64,000 bases of DNA from Dryocola clanedunensis. Lineage in GTDB: Bacteria; Pseudomonadota; Gammaproteobacteria; Enterobacterales; Enterobacteriaceae. The notes below the pieces were generated by a model. The model was not told the DNA's origin, did not search any database, and was given only the letters and a program-made list of their open reading frames with translations. The stretch lies in assembly GCF_025215155.1 (NCBI RefSeq), contig NZ_JALHAM010000118.1; one strand, 5' to 3'. Below, in pieces: positions 45,718 to 54,070 of this stretch. A program made the translations under genes and the position numbers. How positions within the stretch are numbered: the stretch's first letter is position 1; every line of letters starts with the position of its first letter.

Positions 45718-45808
45718 CTTTTGAGCCAGCAGGATCATGCATGAAAGCGAAAATCTTCCACGCTTCATTAACCAGTTGTTTGCTGACCTGCGCGTTTTAT
45801 CCGATTAA

Positions 45809-45867
45809 ATAGATAACCCTCTGCTGCCGGAATCGCCGGCAGCCCTGACATCAGGTGGGTTATCTAT
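45809..45867 (+). promoter_or_regulatory. Three-way-junction leader hiding the autotransporter start
   Basis: Outer stem ATAGATAACCC / GGGTTATCTAT (11 bp, perfect) takes in the first two bases of the ATG and part of the ribosome site. Inside are two hairpins, GCTGCCGG-AATCG-CCGGCAGC and CCTG-ACAT-CAGG, placed back to back. The fold would block translation until opened, by heat, ligand, protein or sRNA. Confidence 0.65.
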
Positions 45868-48052
45868 GCATCAAACTTTTCATAAAACACGTCTTTTTCA
45901 TGCTGTTCGCCGCGGGATGGTACCCGTGATCGTCGCCGGTCTGGCGCTGACCAGCCAGGCCGCGCTGGCCGGAAGCTGTACCTTTGATAACCAGGGCGGG
46001 ATGACCTGCGATGGCACAACCACCATCAGCGGAGCATATCCCCGTATTTCAGGCGATGGCAGTGAAGGTGTCGTCCTGAATGTCCAGGATACTACGGTGA
46101 CAGGACAGGGAGCCCTGGTGGATGGCACCGGCTTTATTTACGGTGGCGGCGGCAATAATGCCACGATTAATCTCACAGACAGCTCTGCGGCGGAAGTTGT
46201 CGGCAGCGGCGACGGCACGGTGATTAACGTCCATTCCGGCCACTACGGTCGCGTGCTGGGCGGGGCGGGCAACAATATTATTAACATCTACGGTGACAGT
46301 GCCACCATCGGAGGATTGTCCGGCGATTTTGTTAATGATCCTGGCGGTTCGGCAGATACCGAATCTATGCACGATGCGCTTAATCTGATTAATGTCACGG
46401 ATGCCATTCCGGTCAATCCGCTGGGACTTGTTGATGTGACGTCAGACCAGTCGACCGGCTATACCGGACAGGCGGCAGGCTATGGCCTGGAAGAAATCAA
46501 CCTGGTGGACAACTCAAATCTGACGCTCAGCAATGACCTGTGGCAGTCGGGCAAAGAAGATAACCCTGTACTGTCGATTGATGACACCAGTCAGCTGAAC
46601 GTGGCAGGTAGCCGGACGGTTCACGGTAGCCTCAGTAATGGCGGCACCCTGAACCTGGATAACGGGACGGCATCGAACACGCTGCATCTGACCGGGGATT
46701 ATGCCGGCAATGGCGGCACGCTGATTCTGGGAACGAAACTGGATGATGACGCATCTGCCACCGATAAACTGGTCGTTGACGGCAATACCAGCGGCTCCAC
46801 GCAGGTGCGGGTCAATAACGCCGGCGGCAGCGGTGCGCAGACCCTGAACGGTATTGAAGTGGTCAATGTCGGCGGCAACTCTGAAGGTGAGTTTGCCAAA
46901 CAGGGCCGTATCGTTGCGGGCGCTTATGACTATGACCTGGTAAAAACGGGCAAAAACTGGTACCTGACCAGCGCGGATATCACCCCCGCGCCTGATCCGG
47001 ACCCTACGCCTGAACCGACTCCCGATCCGACACCTGAGCCCGTGCCAGACCCGACCCCTGAGCCAACGCCAGCCGCTGATAACTATGTTCGTCCTGAAGC
47101 CGCAGCCTACGGCGTAAACGTGGCGGCGGCTAACACGCTGTTTACCTCGACGCTGCATGATCGCCTGGGCGAAACGCATTACGTGGATGCGGCAGGTCGT
47201 GACCGGGTCACCAGCCTGTGGCTGCGTAACGTCGGTGGCCACAATCGCAGCACGGACAGCAGCGGACAGAATAAAACGCAGACCAACCGCTATGTCGTGC
47301 AGCTGGGCGGCGATATCGCCAGCTGGAGCAACGGTGACACCGACCGCTTCCATCTGGGCGCGATGTGGGGTTATGCAAACCAGCATGGCAATACCCGCAA
47401 CCACCATACCGGCTATGGCGCTGACAGCAGCATCGACGGTTACAGTGCCGGTCTGTACGGCACCTGGCTTCAGGATAATGACGCGAAAACGGGTGCTTAC
47501 GTCGATACCTGGGTGCTGTACAACTGGTTTGATAACAGCGTAAGCGGCGATGACAACCCGACCGAAAACTACAAATCGAAGGGCATCACGGCCTCAGTTG
47601 AAACCGGCTATGCCTGGAAACTGTCAGACCTGAGCGAGCGTAACGCCTGGTATATTCAGCCGCAGGCCCAGCTTACGTACATGGGTGTGAAAGCCAATGA
47701 CCACCGTGAAGCCAATGGAACAAAAGTGACCTCGGAAGGTGACGGCAATATCCAGTCCCGTCTCGGTGTTCGCACGTACCTGAAAGGTCACAGCGCCCTC
47801 GATGACAATGCGGGCCGCACGTTTGAGCCGTTTATCGAAGCTAACTGGCTGCATAACACACGTAACTTTGGTGCCAGCCTTGATGGCGTGCGTATCGACC
47901 AGGCAGGGGCGCGTAACATCGGCGAGCTGAAGGCCGGTGTTGAAGCGAAAGTGAGCCAGACGGTAAGCCTGTGGGGCAACGTGGCCCAGCAGCTGGGTGA
48001 CAAAGGTTACAGCGATACGCAGGGTACGCTGGGTATGAAAGTCAGTTTCTGA
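45866..48052 (+). CDS. Autotransporter adhesin (type Va)
   Basis: 728 residues. An extended signal peptide ends near SQAALA|GS. The passenger (about 37-370) is Asn/Gly/Asp-rich with beta-helix character (NNATINLTDSSA, NIINIYGDSATIGG). A Pro/Asp/Glu repeat linker (PDPTPEPTPDP) spans about 373-402. The last about 280 residues form the beta-barrel (SLWLRNVGGHNRS, ending TQGTLGMKVSF). The protein exposes its passenger on the cell surface. The gene lies between the two T4SS half-operons, as cargo, and its start is within the structured leader. Confidence 0.92.
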   Translation: MHQTFHKTRLFHAVRRGMVPVIVAGLALTSQAALAGSCTFDNQGGMTCDGTTTISGAYPRISGDGSEGVVLNVQDTTVTGQGALVDGTGFIYGGGGNNATINLTDSSAAEVVGSGDGTVINVHSGHYGRVLGGAGNNIINIYGDSATIGGLSGDFVNDPGGSADTESMHDALNLINVTDAIPVNPLGLVDVTSDQSTGYTGQAAGYGLEEINLVDNSNLTLSNDLWQSGKEDNPVLSIDDTSQLNVAGSRTVHGSLSNGGTLNLDNGTASNTLHLTGDYAGNGGTLILGTKLDDDASATDKLVVDGNTSGSTQVRVNNAGGSGAQTLNGIEVVNVGGNSEGEFAKQGRIVAGAYDYDLVKTGKNWYLTSADITPAPDPDPTPEPTPDPTPEPVPDPTPEPTPAADNYVRPEAAAYGVNVAAANTLFTSTLHDRLGETHYVDAAGRDRVTSLWLRNVGGHNRSTDSSGQNKTQTNRYVVQLGGDIASWSNGDTDRFHLGAMWGYANQHGNTRNHHTGYGADSSIDGYSAGLYGTWLQDNDAKTGAYVDTWVLYNWFDNSVSGDDNPTENYKSKGITASVETGYAWKLSDLSERNAWYIQPQAQLTYMGVKANDHREANGTKVTSEGDGNIQSRLGVRTYLKGHSALDDNAGRTFEPFIEANWLHNTRNFGASLDGVRIDQAGARNIGELKAGVEAKVSQTVSLWGNVAQQLGDKGYSDTQGTLGMKVSF

Positions 48053-48080
48053 TTGATTGCTGTGTAGTGATGCTCCCTTT

Positions 48081-48105
48081 GCCGGCCGTGTGCCGGCTTT
48101 TTTTT
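48081..48105 (+). terminator. Autotransporter terminator
   Basis: GCCGGC-CGTGT-GCCGGC followed by eight T. Confidence 0.85.
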
Positions 48106-48113
48106 GCGCTAAG

Positions 48114-48739
48114 TGTTGGCAGTGCCAACACCGGAAATGTGGTCTGCGACTGTTGCCAGTGGCAACACCGAAACTGTGAGCTGTGACTGTTGCTAGTGGC
48201 AACACCGAAACCGTGAACCGGGGCTGTTGCCAGTGGCAACACCGAAACGGTGTAAGCGTTAAGTGAGCGACGCCATTTTCTCTCGCTATTTTGGCGACGT
48301 TGGCGTCAGGGTGAGAAGCCAGTTCAACAATGCGAAGTTTGAAATCGTTGGAATAGAAAGTACGGGATTCAGTTCTCCAGTCGGCAGTGTTTTGCATGAA
48401 TAGAACTCCATCTGATTTAGAAGGAGCTCTAACCTAACGGTCCCGGAACCAGAATCACAGGCGGCAGTGACTTGACGCTTACGAAACGGTGGGCCGGGAC
48501 TGTTGCCAGTGGCAACACCGAAACCGTGAACCGGGACTGTTGCCAGTGGCAACACCGAAACCGTGAGCCGCGACTGTTGCCAGTGGCAACACCGAAACGG
48601 TGGGCCGGGACTGTTGCCAGTGGCAACATTGAAACTGTGAGCCGCGACTGTTGCCAGTGGCAACACCGAAATGGTGAGCCGCGACTGTTGCCAGTGGCAA
48701 CACTGAAACTGTGAGCTGTGACTGTTGCCAGTGGCAACA
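48114..48739. repeat. Dyad array 2 (eleven units, 37-bp period)
   Basis: Dyads start at 48114, 48151, 48188, 48225, then, after the inserted 231-bp element and its duplicated 8 bp, at 48501, 48538, 48575, 48612, 48649, 48686 and 48723. Every step is 37 bp once 239 bp are removed. 48114 is the symmetric variant TGTTGGCA-G-TGCCAACA; 48188 has one asymmetric change. Spacers share GAAAC-GTG and GGGAC/GCGAC. It lies between the autotransporter and the PFL_4709-type gene. Confidence 0.95.
48252..48482 (-). mobile_element. IS66-family MITE-like element with 8-bp target duplication
   Basis: 231 bp bounded by inverted ends starting GTAAGCGT (18 of the first 23 bases match between ends). It is flanked by an exact 8-bp direct repeat, GAAACGGT, at 48244-48251 and 48483-48490; 8 bp is the IS66 duplication length. 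Inside, minus strand from ATG 48397, lies an IS66 small-ORF head: FYSNDFKLRIVELASHPDAN, VAKIARENGV, then out of family. It cannot move by itself. Confidence 0.88.
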
Positions 48740-48849
48740 CTTCTTTTTACGCGACGAAAATCCTCCACGCGTGTTGATCTGGTTTATTGCTGATTTTCTT
48801 CCTGCAGTTGTCCACTCTGTTCCCGTACATTCCGTATGGAGAACGTCCA

Positions 48850-49245
48850 GTGAAAATTGTACCTGTATTAATCCCGCTTCTGCTGCCCCTTAAGGTGCTG
48901 GCGGGCACCGTGCTGTATACCGACAGGGCACACCCGCCGGTGAATTTCTCTCCGGGCAGCGCGGTGGTGTATCTCGATGGCCCTCAGACTCTGACGGATG
49001 CGATGACCGGCGCCCTGCCGGCAAACCCACAGCAGGCCGAAGCCATGGCCCGGCAGATGATGCAGTCGCCTGCCTGGCGGGAGAAAGACCAGCAGCTCCG
49101 GAAGTCCTACCTGCAGGTGATGCATGCCTGGGAGCTGGGCCTGAAAAAATACCCGGCAGTGGTCTTTGATGACCGTGATGTTGTCTACGGCACGGCAGAT
49201 ATCGCTCAGGCACAGGCCATCCGGATGCGGGGGGGGCAGCCATGA
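48850..49245 (+). CDS. ICE protein, PFL_4709 (TIGR03757) family
   Basis: 131 residues from GTG 48850 (GGAG 8 nt upstream); an upstream in-frame start at 48787 is less likely. A signal peptide ends near LKVLA|GT. Conserved: VLYTDRAHPPVNFSPGSAVV, and KKYPAVVFDDRDVVYGTADI. A thioredoxin-like periplasmic partner of TraU-type proteins (TrbC-like) is likely by position. The next gene overlaps by 4 bp. Confidence 0.86.
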   Translation: MKIVPVLIPLLLPLKVLAGTVLYTDRAHPPVNFSPGSAVVYLDGPQTLTDAMTGALPANPQQAEAMARQMMQSPAWREKDQQLRKSYLQVMHAWELGLKKYPAVVFDDRDVVYGTADIAQAQAIRMRGGQP

Positions 49246-50216
49246 TGCGACTGAACACATACGTGCGAAGCGCCGGGCTGGCCCTGACGCTGGGTGCCGC
49301 ATCGATGCCGGTGGCGCTGGCGAGTATTAACACCGCACAGATAGTCAGCAGTGCGCTGAGCTCGGTGGACTGCATCCAGTGGCGGGTGAGTGGCATTTGC
49401 TACTGGCTGTTCTGTACCCCGTTCGGCTGCAGCGTGCGCACGTCTGTAAAGGTGACGCACAACATCCCTGAGGTCGTGGTGTCGACCTACACCGATGCTG
49501 GCGGTAATCCCTGGACAGAAATGTCGACCATCAGCGGAGCCAGTGGCGGGATTGAGAACGCTATCACCGGTGGACTGAGCGGTATGTCGGCCGGGGGCGG
49601 TAACGCAGCCGACCAGAAGTCAGGCGGGCGGCGTCATTCTGCGGTGAAGTTTAAGTATGCCGATGCGCTTGGCCATCCGGCTACGTCGCTGATTGGCGGA
49701 GCTATTCCGGGCTATTCCTGCGACACGGCTGCGACACCGCTTATTCCCTACTTTCTGAGCACGCTCGATGCGCTGGCCTGGCGTACGGGGGTACCGGAGT
49801 CACTCTATCCGGAAGCGCTGATACCCGGGCGCAGGGAGGTAGGCAATCAGGCGGCCGGCAATATGTGGGGAAATGTTTATCCCCGCGGTGGCTTCATTCA
49901 GCAGACGGATGACGACAAAGCGAGCGCGGTAGTTGCGCAGCGCGTGGCAGACATCATCACCCGCACCGGCGAGCCGCATGTCTATCAGGCCCTCACCGGA
50001 CAGCGGCGGGCTGGTTACTGGCCACCGCCGCCGGTGACGGAAAACGATGCCAGCACCCACACCTGGCAGCGGCTCAGTCCCCGGCTGTCACAATCCTGCG
50101 CCATCTTTCCGGATGGCAGTTATCCCACTTCGGCCAATGGCAATGAGGCGTATGCCCTGTGGCAGCCGTACAGCTGCTGCAAACGCCGTGGTCAGACTTT
50201 TCTCGGGAGTTCCTGA
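49242..50216 (+). CDS. TraU-like ICE protein (PFL_4710, TIGR03756)
   Basis: 324 residues. A signal peptide ends near MPVALA|SI. Cys-rich: DCIQWRVSGICYWLFCTPFG resembles TraU. It ends with SYPTSANGNEAYALWQPYSC followed by CKRRG. Periplasmic mating-channel protein stabilised by disulfides. It overlaps the upstream gene by 4 bp; the next start follows its stop by 2 bp. Confidence 0.88.
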   Translation: MMRLNTYVRSAGLALTLGAASMPVALASINTAQIVSSALSSVDCIQWRVSGICYWLFCTPFGCSVRTSVKVTHNIPEVVVSTYTDAGGNPWTEMSTISGASGGIENAITGGLSGMSAGGGNAADQKSGGRRHSAVKFKYADALGHPATSLIGGAIPGYSCDTAATPLIPYFLSTLDALAWRTGVPESLYPEALIPGRREVGNQAAGNMWGNVYPRGGFIQQTDDDKASAVVAQRVADIITRTGEPHVYQALTGQRRAGYWPPPPVTENDASTHTWQRLSPRLSQSCAIFPDGSYPTSANGNEAYALWQPYSCCKRRGQTFLGSS

Positions 50217-50218
50217 AT

Positions 50219-51709
50219 ATGCAAAAACAACATAAGCCAAATACAGTGCAGGCGCAAAAGAACCGCAGCCTTTGTGGCCTGCTGGTCTCGGTTGCGCTCA
50301 CTGGTTGCATGGTGCCTCTGGCACACGCCGATGATGACAATACTCTTATGGGGTTGTCACTGCCTCAGGTGAATGACAGTGCGCTGGGGTACGGTAAATC
50401 GGCCACGGGTGCGATATCGGACAAGCTGTTTTACACCCTGGGGGGCGGCTCAGTCATATCCCAGCCCCCAACCCGGAACAATATGAAGAAACTCGGCGTG
50501 AATCTAGGTTGGAGTAGCGACCTGATGTGCGGCAATTTCGATCTGAAAACCACGGTGGCCAACCAGCTGAATGGCGTAACTGACGGGTTCAAAAACCTGA
50601 TGGGGGATGTCATTCAGGGGGCGACGGGGGCAGTGGCCAGCCTGCCGGCAATGGTTATTCAGCGAGCCAATCCGGGACTCTATGATGCGCTGACTAACGG
50701 TGTGCTGCAGGCTAATGTGGCGTTTGATAAATCGCAACTGAACTGCCAGAACATGGCGAAGCGGATGATGGACTTCAGTGATACCAGTAAATTAACTCAA
50801 GCGGCAATGCTGGATGAGTACAAATCCATTGTAAACACCGGTGGCGCTGATGCAGTGAAGTCTGATGTTCTAGGACGCAAAGTCACTGGAGGAGCTGGCC
50901 GAAACTGGATCGGAGGGCAAAGCCGTGGTGGTAAGGGACAGCCTGCTATCCGTCCCACTCATGATTTTGCTGCCGCAGGTTTCAATATGATGAACAGCCT
51001 GCCAGTAACCAGCACACAGTCAGTAAGTAGCAGCCAGTGTAATGGGGCTGTCTGTACAAAATTTGGTAGTGCAGAAGAGGCTGCCAAGGCTGTGGTGAAA
51101 GTCTTAGGAGATCGCGCCATGCGAACATGTAGTGATGCTACCGCGTGTACCAGTGGTGGAGATGATGATCAACCAGGAATATCTGTAGCAGGAACTGGTT
51201 TTGCGCCCATGTTGGAGGAGGCAACTAAAACCAATACTGAACTGCTGGTTAAGCTGGTTAATGGCACCCTGTCACCGACGGCGGATAATCTGGAACAACT
51301 GAAGACTGGTGGTCTCCCGGTCAGCGCCGGTGTAATTAAGGCGCTGAGACGCGATCCAGACAACGCGGCCCTGACTGCCCGACTGGCGGGTGAACTCGCT
51401 ATGTCTGACACTGTGGAAACCGCGCTCCTGATGCGGCGCATGCTGGTTACGGGGATGTCTGAGCCTAACGCTGCTCCGCAAGAGACATTAATAGCGGAAG
51501 GTGACCATCGTATCGAATCATTGGATCGCGAGATCAACGCCCTGAAAAATGAGATGGAGATGAAGCAATCGCTGGCGCGGAATTCAGTGCTGACCATCAT
51601 TGAGCGTGAGAATCAGCGCGTTGAATCCAACCCTCAGACGCAGACGGATGATAATACGGACAGCCGCTTCAACAAACTGGCGGTGCCAGAGTCAGAAGGG
51701 GATCAATGA
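50219..51709 (+). CDS. TraH-like ICE protein (PFL_4711, TIGR03755)
   Basis: 496 residues from ATG 50219; the longer frame from 50159 overlaps the TraU-like gene. A signal peptide ends near PLAHA|DD. Conserved N-terminal part: YTLGGGSVISQPPTRNNMKK, LMCGNFDLKTTVANQLNGV. The C-terminal third is coiled coil (ESLDREINALKNEMEMKQ). Periplasmic protein for pilus assembly or mating-pair stability. The next ORF overlaps by 4 bp. Confidence 0.87.
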   Translation: MQKQHKPNTVQAQKNRSLCGLLVSVALTGCMVPLAHADDDNTLMGLSLPQVNDSALGYGKSATGAISDKLFYTLGGGSVISQPPTRNNMKKLGVNLGWSSDLMCGNFDLKTTVANQLNGVTDGFKNLMGDVIQGATGAVASLPAMVIQRANPGLYDALTNGVLQANVAFDKSQLNCQNMAKRMMDFSDTSKLTQAAMLDEYKSIVNTGGADAVKSDVLGRKVTGGAGRNWIGGQSRGGKGQPAIRPTHDFAAAGFNMMNSLPVTSTQSVSSSQCNGAVCTKFGSAEEAAKAVVKVLGDRAMRTCSDATACTSGGDDDQPGISVAGTGFAPMLEEATKTNTELLVKLVNGTLSPTADNLEQLKTGGLPVSAGVIKALRRDPDNAALTARLAGELAMSDTVETALLMRRMLVTGMSEPNAAPQETLIAEGDHRIESLDREINALKNEMEMKQSLARNSVLTIIERENQRVESNPQTQTDDNTDSRFNKLAVPESEGDQ

Positions 51710-52035
51710 TGATGCATCATCTGTCCCGGGTCATCCCCGTACTGAGGTTATTAGGTCTTTGCTTTAGCCTGTTGGCTGTCATGCTGCTTATCGCTCATTT
51801 TGCCCTTCAATATCCGGTCGCTGCGTCGACCGTCAAAGCCTGGATGGCCAGTCATCGACTTGGCTGGTTTATCTGGCGTCTGATGCTTTATGCCGCCACG
51901 GGGTGGGGAGTATGGAAGATCTGGCATGCTCCAGGTTTCCGCGCTGAGTATCGCAGGCCGATGATTCGGATGTTAATTATCAGCAGTATCATTGTGCTGA
52001 TATGTGAAAGCGTACTACTTGGCAGGGGGGCATAG
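51706..52035 (+). CDS. Small inner-membrane ICE protein
   Basis: 109 residues with three membrane helices (about 10-30, 45-66, 85-106). It overlaps the TraH-like gene and is followed by TraG within 2 bp. It is a usual passenger of this gene order; no function known. Confidence 0.75.
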   Translation: MMMHHLSRVIPVLRLLGLCFSLLAVMLLIAHFALQYPVAASTVKAWMASHRLGWFIWRLMLYAATGWGVWKIWHAPGFRAEYRRPMIRMLIISSIIVLICESVLLGRGA

Positions 52036-52036
52036 C

Positions 52037-53545
52037 ATGCTGACCAACAGCTATCTTGAATATTTTTTAACCCTGCTGGGCTGGATTATTAATAACGGTA
52101 TCTGGGATATTTTACTGGGCACCGGACTGTTTGTGTTACCGCTGGTCTTCAAAGTCGCGGGGATCTGGCTGAAAGTCAGGGAAGAAGGGGAGGATGAAGG
52201 GAATAAGGGGCTTTTGTCACTACCCCGAATCGAAAATACCCTGTACGGGGCTTTTTTCGTCATTCTGGCGTGTTGCGTGCCGCTGTTCAATGTAAGTGTG
52301 AGTACGCTCCAGTACGATACAAGTCGGGCCAATACCTGCGGGACCTGGACACCAAAAGCGCCTGATGACTCCGGGTATTCAACGGTAGTCTCCAGTCTGG
52401 GTGATGAAACCGCAGCGATCCCACTGTGGTGGTATCTGATGCATCGTGTGTCGAAAGGGGTAACACAGGCTTCTGTAGCCTCGATTCCCTGCCGGCCAGA
52501 TATGCGGCAGATCCGTTTTGAGGTGCAGCATACCCGCATCAGGAATAAAGCACTGGCACAGGAGCTGCAGGATTTTACCAACGATTGCTACTCGGTGGCG
52601 CTATATATGTGGAAACAGCAGGACCAGGGAGAAACGACAGATCAGGGGCAACTGAGGGATATTGAATGGATCGGCAGTCAGACGTTCCAGTCGCGCTATT
52701 ACGGCAGCCTGCAGTCAAAAATGCCCCGATCGAGATTTCCGTGGTCGGAAAGCCGGGACAGCGGGCTGGCGAATACTGGCAGGGGAGGGTATCCGACCTG
52801 CAGTGAATGGTGGAATACCAGCGATACCGGACTTAAAGCAAGGGTGATGAAACAGGCAGACCCGGGGATGTGGTTGCGCCTGTCGGCCGCGCTGAAAATG
52901 ATTGGTGCCAGCAACGCTGACTATCAGGAAGCAGTAATCCGCCGCCTGGTGAGCCCGGAGAGCCTGACAGTATCGCAGGGAGGGCATGTTTACGCCGGCT
53001 ATGGTGGTAATGCTGATTTCACCCTGGATAACAGTATGGCCCGGGTGGTTGCTATTGGCGGTACTGCATTAGGGAGTCTGGCGGCTTTTCCGGCCTTTGA
53101 TGCCATGCGCCAGGCACTGCCAATGGTCCAGGCTATTTTGCTGATGGCCGTGTATATCCTCATCCCGCTGGTACTGGTGTTTTCGGCGTATGAATTCAAA
53201 ACAGTCATCACTCTGACATTTGTGGTGTTTGCGCTGAATTTTTTGACGTTCTGGTGGGAGCTTGCCCGCTGGCTTGACAGCTGGCTGCTGACGGCACTTT
53301 ACAGTTCTGATGCGCACAGTCGGTTCAATCTGGCAGGATTTCAGAACAGTTCTGATGATTTAATTATGAATCTGGTCATGGGGACGATGTTTATTGTATT
53401 GCCTGCTGTGTGGGTGGGGGCACTGTCATGGACTGGAGTCCGTATTGGCGATGTAGTGTCGGGGGCAATTAAGACTGGCGTAGCTAAGCCACAAGAAACA
53501 GGTGGAAGTGCGGCTGACGCTCTCAAAAAATCAGTAAAATTGTAG
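52037..53545 (+). CDS. TraG N-terminal-like mating-pair protein
   Basis: 502 residues from ATG 52037 (GGGGGG upstream). Membrane helices at about 15-40, 75-95 and 350-440 flank a periplasmic domain. Features: YLEYFLTLLGWIINNGIWDI, CTFTNDCY-like (LQDFTNDCYSVALYMWKQQD) and WWNTSDTGLKARV. It resembles the TraG N-terminal family, which acts in pilus assembly and mating-pair stabilisation. Last gene of the forward block; a hairpin follows. Confidence 0.88.
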   Translation: MLTNSYLEYFLTLLGWIINNGIWDILLGTGLFVLPLVFKVAGIWLKVREEGEDEGNKGLLSLPRIENTLYGAFFVILACCVPLFNVSVSTLQYDTSRANTCGTWTPKAPDDSGYSTVVSSLGDETAAIPLWWYLMHRVSKGVTQASVASIPCRPDMRQIRFEVQHTRIRNKALAQELQDFTNDCYSVALYMWKQQDQGETTDQGQLRDIEWIGSQTFQSRYYGSLQSKMPRSRFPWSESRDSGLANTGRGGYPTCSEWWNTSDTGLKARVMKQADPGMWLRLSAALKMIGASNADYQEAVIRRLVSPESLTVSQGGHVYAGYGGNADFTLDNSMARVVAIGGTALGSLAAFPAFDAMRQALPMVQAILLMAVYILIPLVLVFSAYEFKTVITLTFVVFALNFLTFWWELARWLDSWLLTALYSSDAHSRFNLAGFQNSSDDLIMNLVMGTMFIVLPAVWVGALSWTGVRIGDVVSGAIKTGVAKPQETGGSAADALKKSVKL

Positions 53546-53550
53546 GGGCA

Positions 53551-53582
53551 GATTAGGTGGGAGAAATATTGCCCACCTAATC
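53551..53582. terminator. Bidirectional hairpin between convergent genes
   Basis: GATTAGGTGGG / CCCACCTAATC, perfect 11-bp arms, 10-nt loop. The right arm overlaps the minus-strand gene's end. Confidence 0.7.
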
Positions 53583-54023
53583 AATTCGGTCTGATGTTAT
53601 ATCATCTGAGCCAGAATAATAGCCGAATCCATCTTGCCCATATCTATATCCGGGACCATGTGGACGTGAATCGTCATCTTCAACGGATTGTTCAATATCA
53701 GCATGTTGCAAGATGAAAGCGATAGCCCAGATGAATACAACGATGAAAGCAATGAAAAGTCCACCGGCGATGATTCCCGTAAACGAGGCCAGAATAGCCG
53801 CAACTAATGGAATGCGACCAACCCATTCAGGGGCATTATGGTTTCTGGCCCACATTGTGCAACGTTGATCCCAGTTAGCCAGGAGTTTTTTAAACTGTCT
53901 CCATATGCCAGCAGCTTTGACACCGCGGTTATATGCTTCTTTATTCTGCTTGCTCATGTTGACAATACCCATTCTTTTTGTAAGGGTTTGTGATGGTTTT
54001 TCAATCAATACATTGTCAATCAT
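53577..54023 (-). CDS. Membrane protein of unknown function
   Basis: 148 residues as the open frame; starts at ATG 53972 or 53957 (MSKQNKEAYNRG) are likely shorter alternatives. Two adjoining membrane helices (about 70-110), an acidic, Gly/Tyr-rich tail. ICEs of this family often end the T4SS with a small DUF3742-type membrane protein; this may be it, but I cannot confirm. Lower GC than the T4SS genes. Confidence 0.6.
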   Translation of the reverse strand: MIDNVLIEKPSQTLTKRMGIVNMSKQNKEAYNRGVKAAGIWRQFKKLLANWDQRCTMWARNHNAPEWVGRIPLVAAILASFTGIIAGGLFIAFIVVFIWAIAFILQHADIEQSVEDDDSRPHGPGYRYGQDGFGYYSGSDDITSDRID

Positions 54024-54070
54024 AGGCCATTAAATCGTCGATTACTACCTCTTTAACTTAAGGAATATCA

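Noticed and set aside
48252..48482. Functional IS66 element
   Set aside because: Only the head of one small ORF is present; the large transposase genes are missing, so it is MITE-like at most.
48140..48745. Possible CRISPR array
   Set aside because: The repeats are dyads of 17 bp and the 20-nt spacers are near-copies of each other, not unrelated sequences; no cas genes are in the window.
48286..48768. Open frames reading CCHWQQ, VATGNS or LPLATV repeats across the arrays (also 36235-36490 and 48429-48740)
   Set aside because: They are translations of the 37-bp DNA repeat in several frames on both strands, without ribosome sites or family content.
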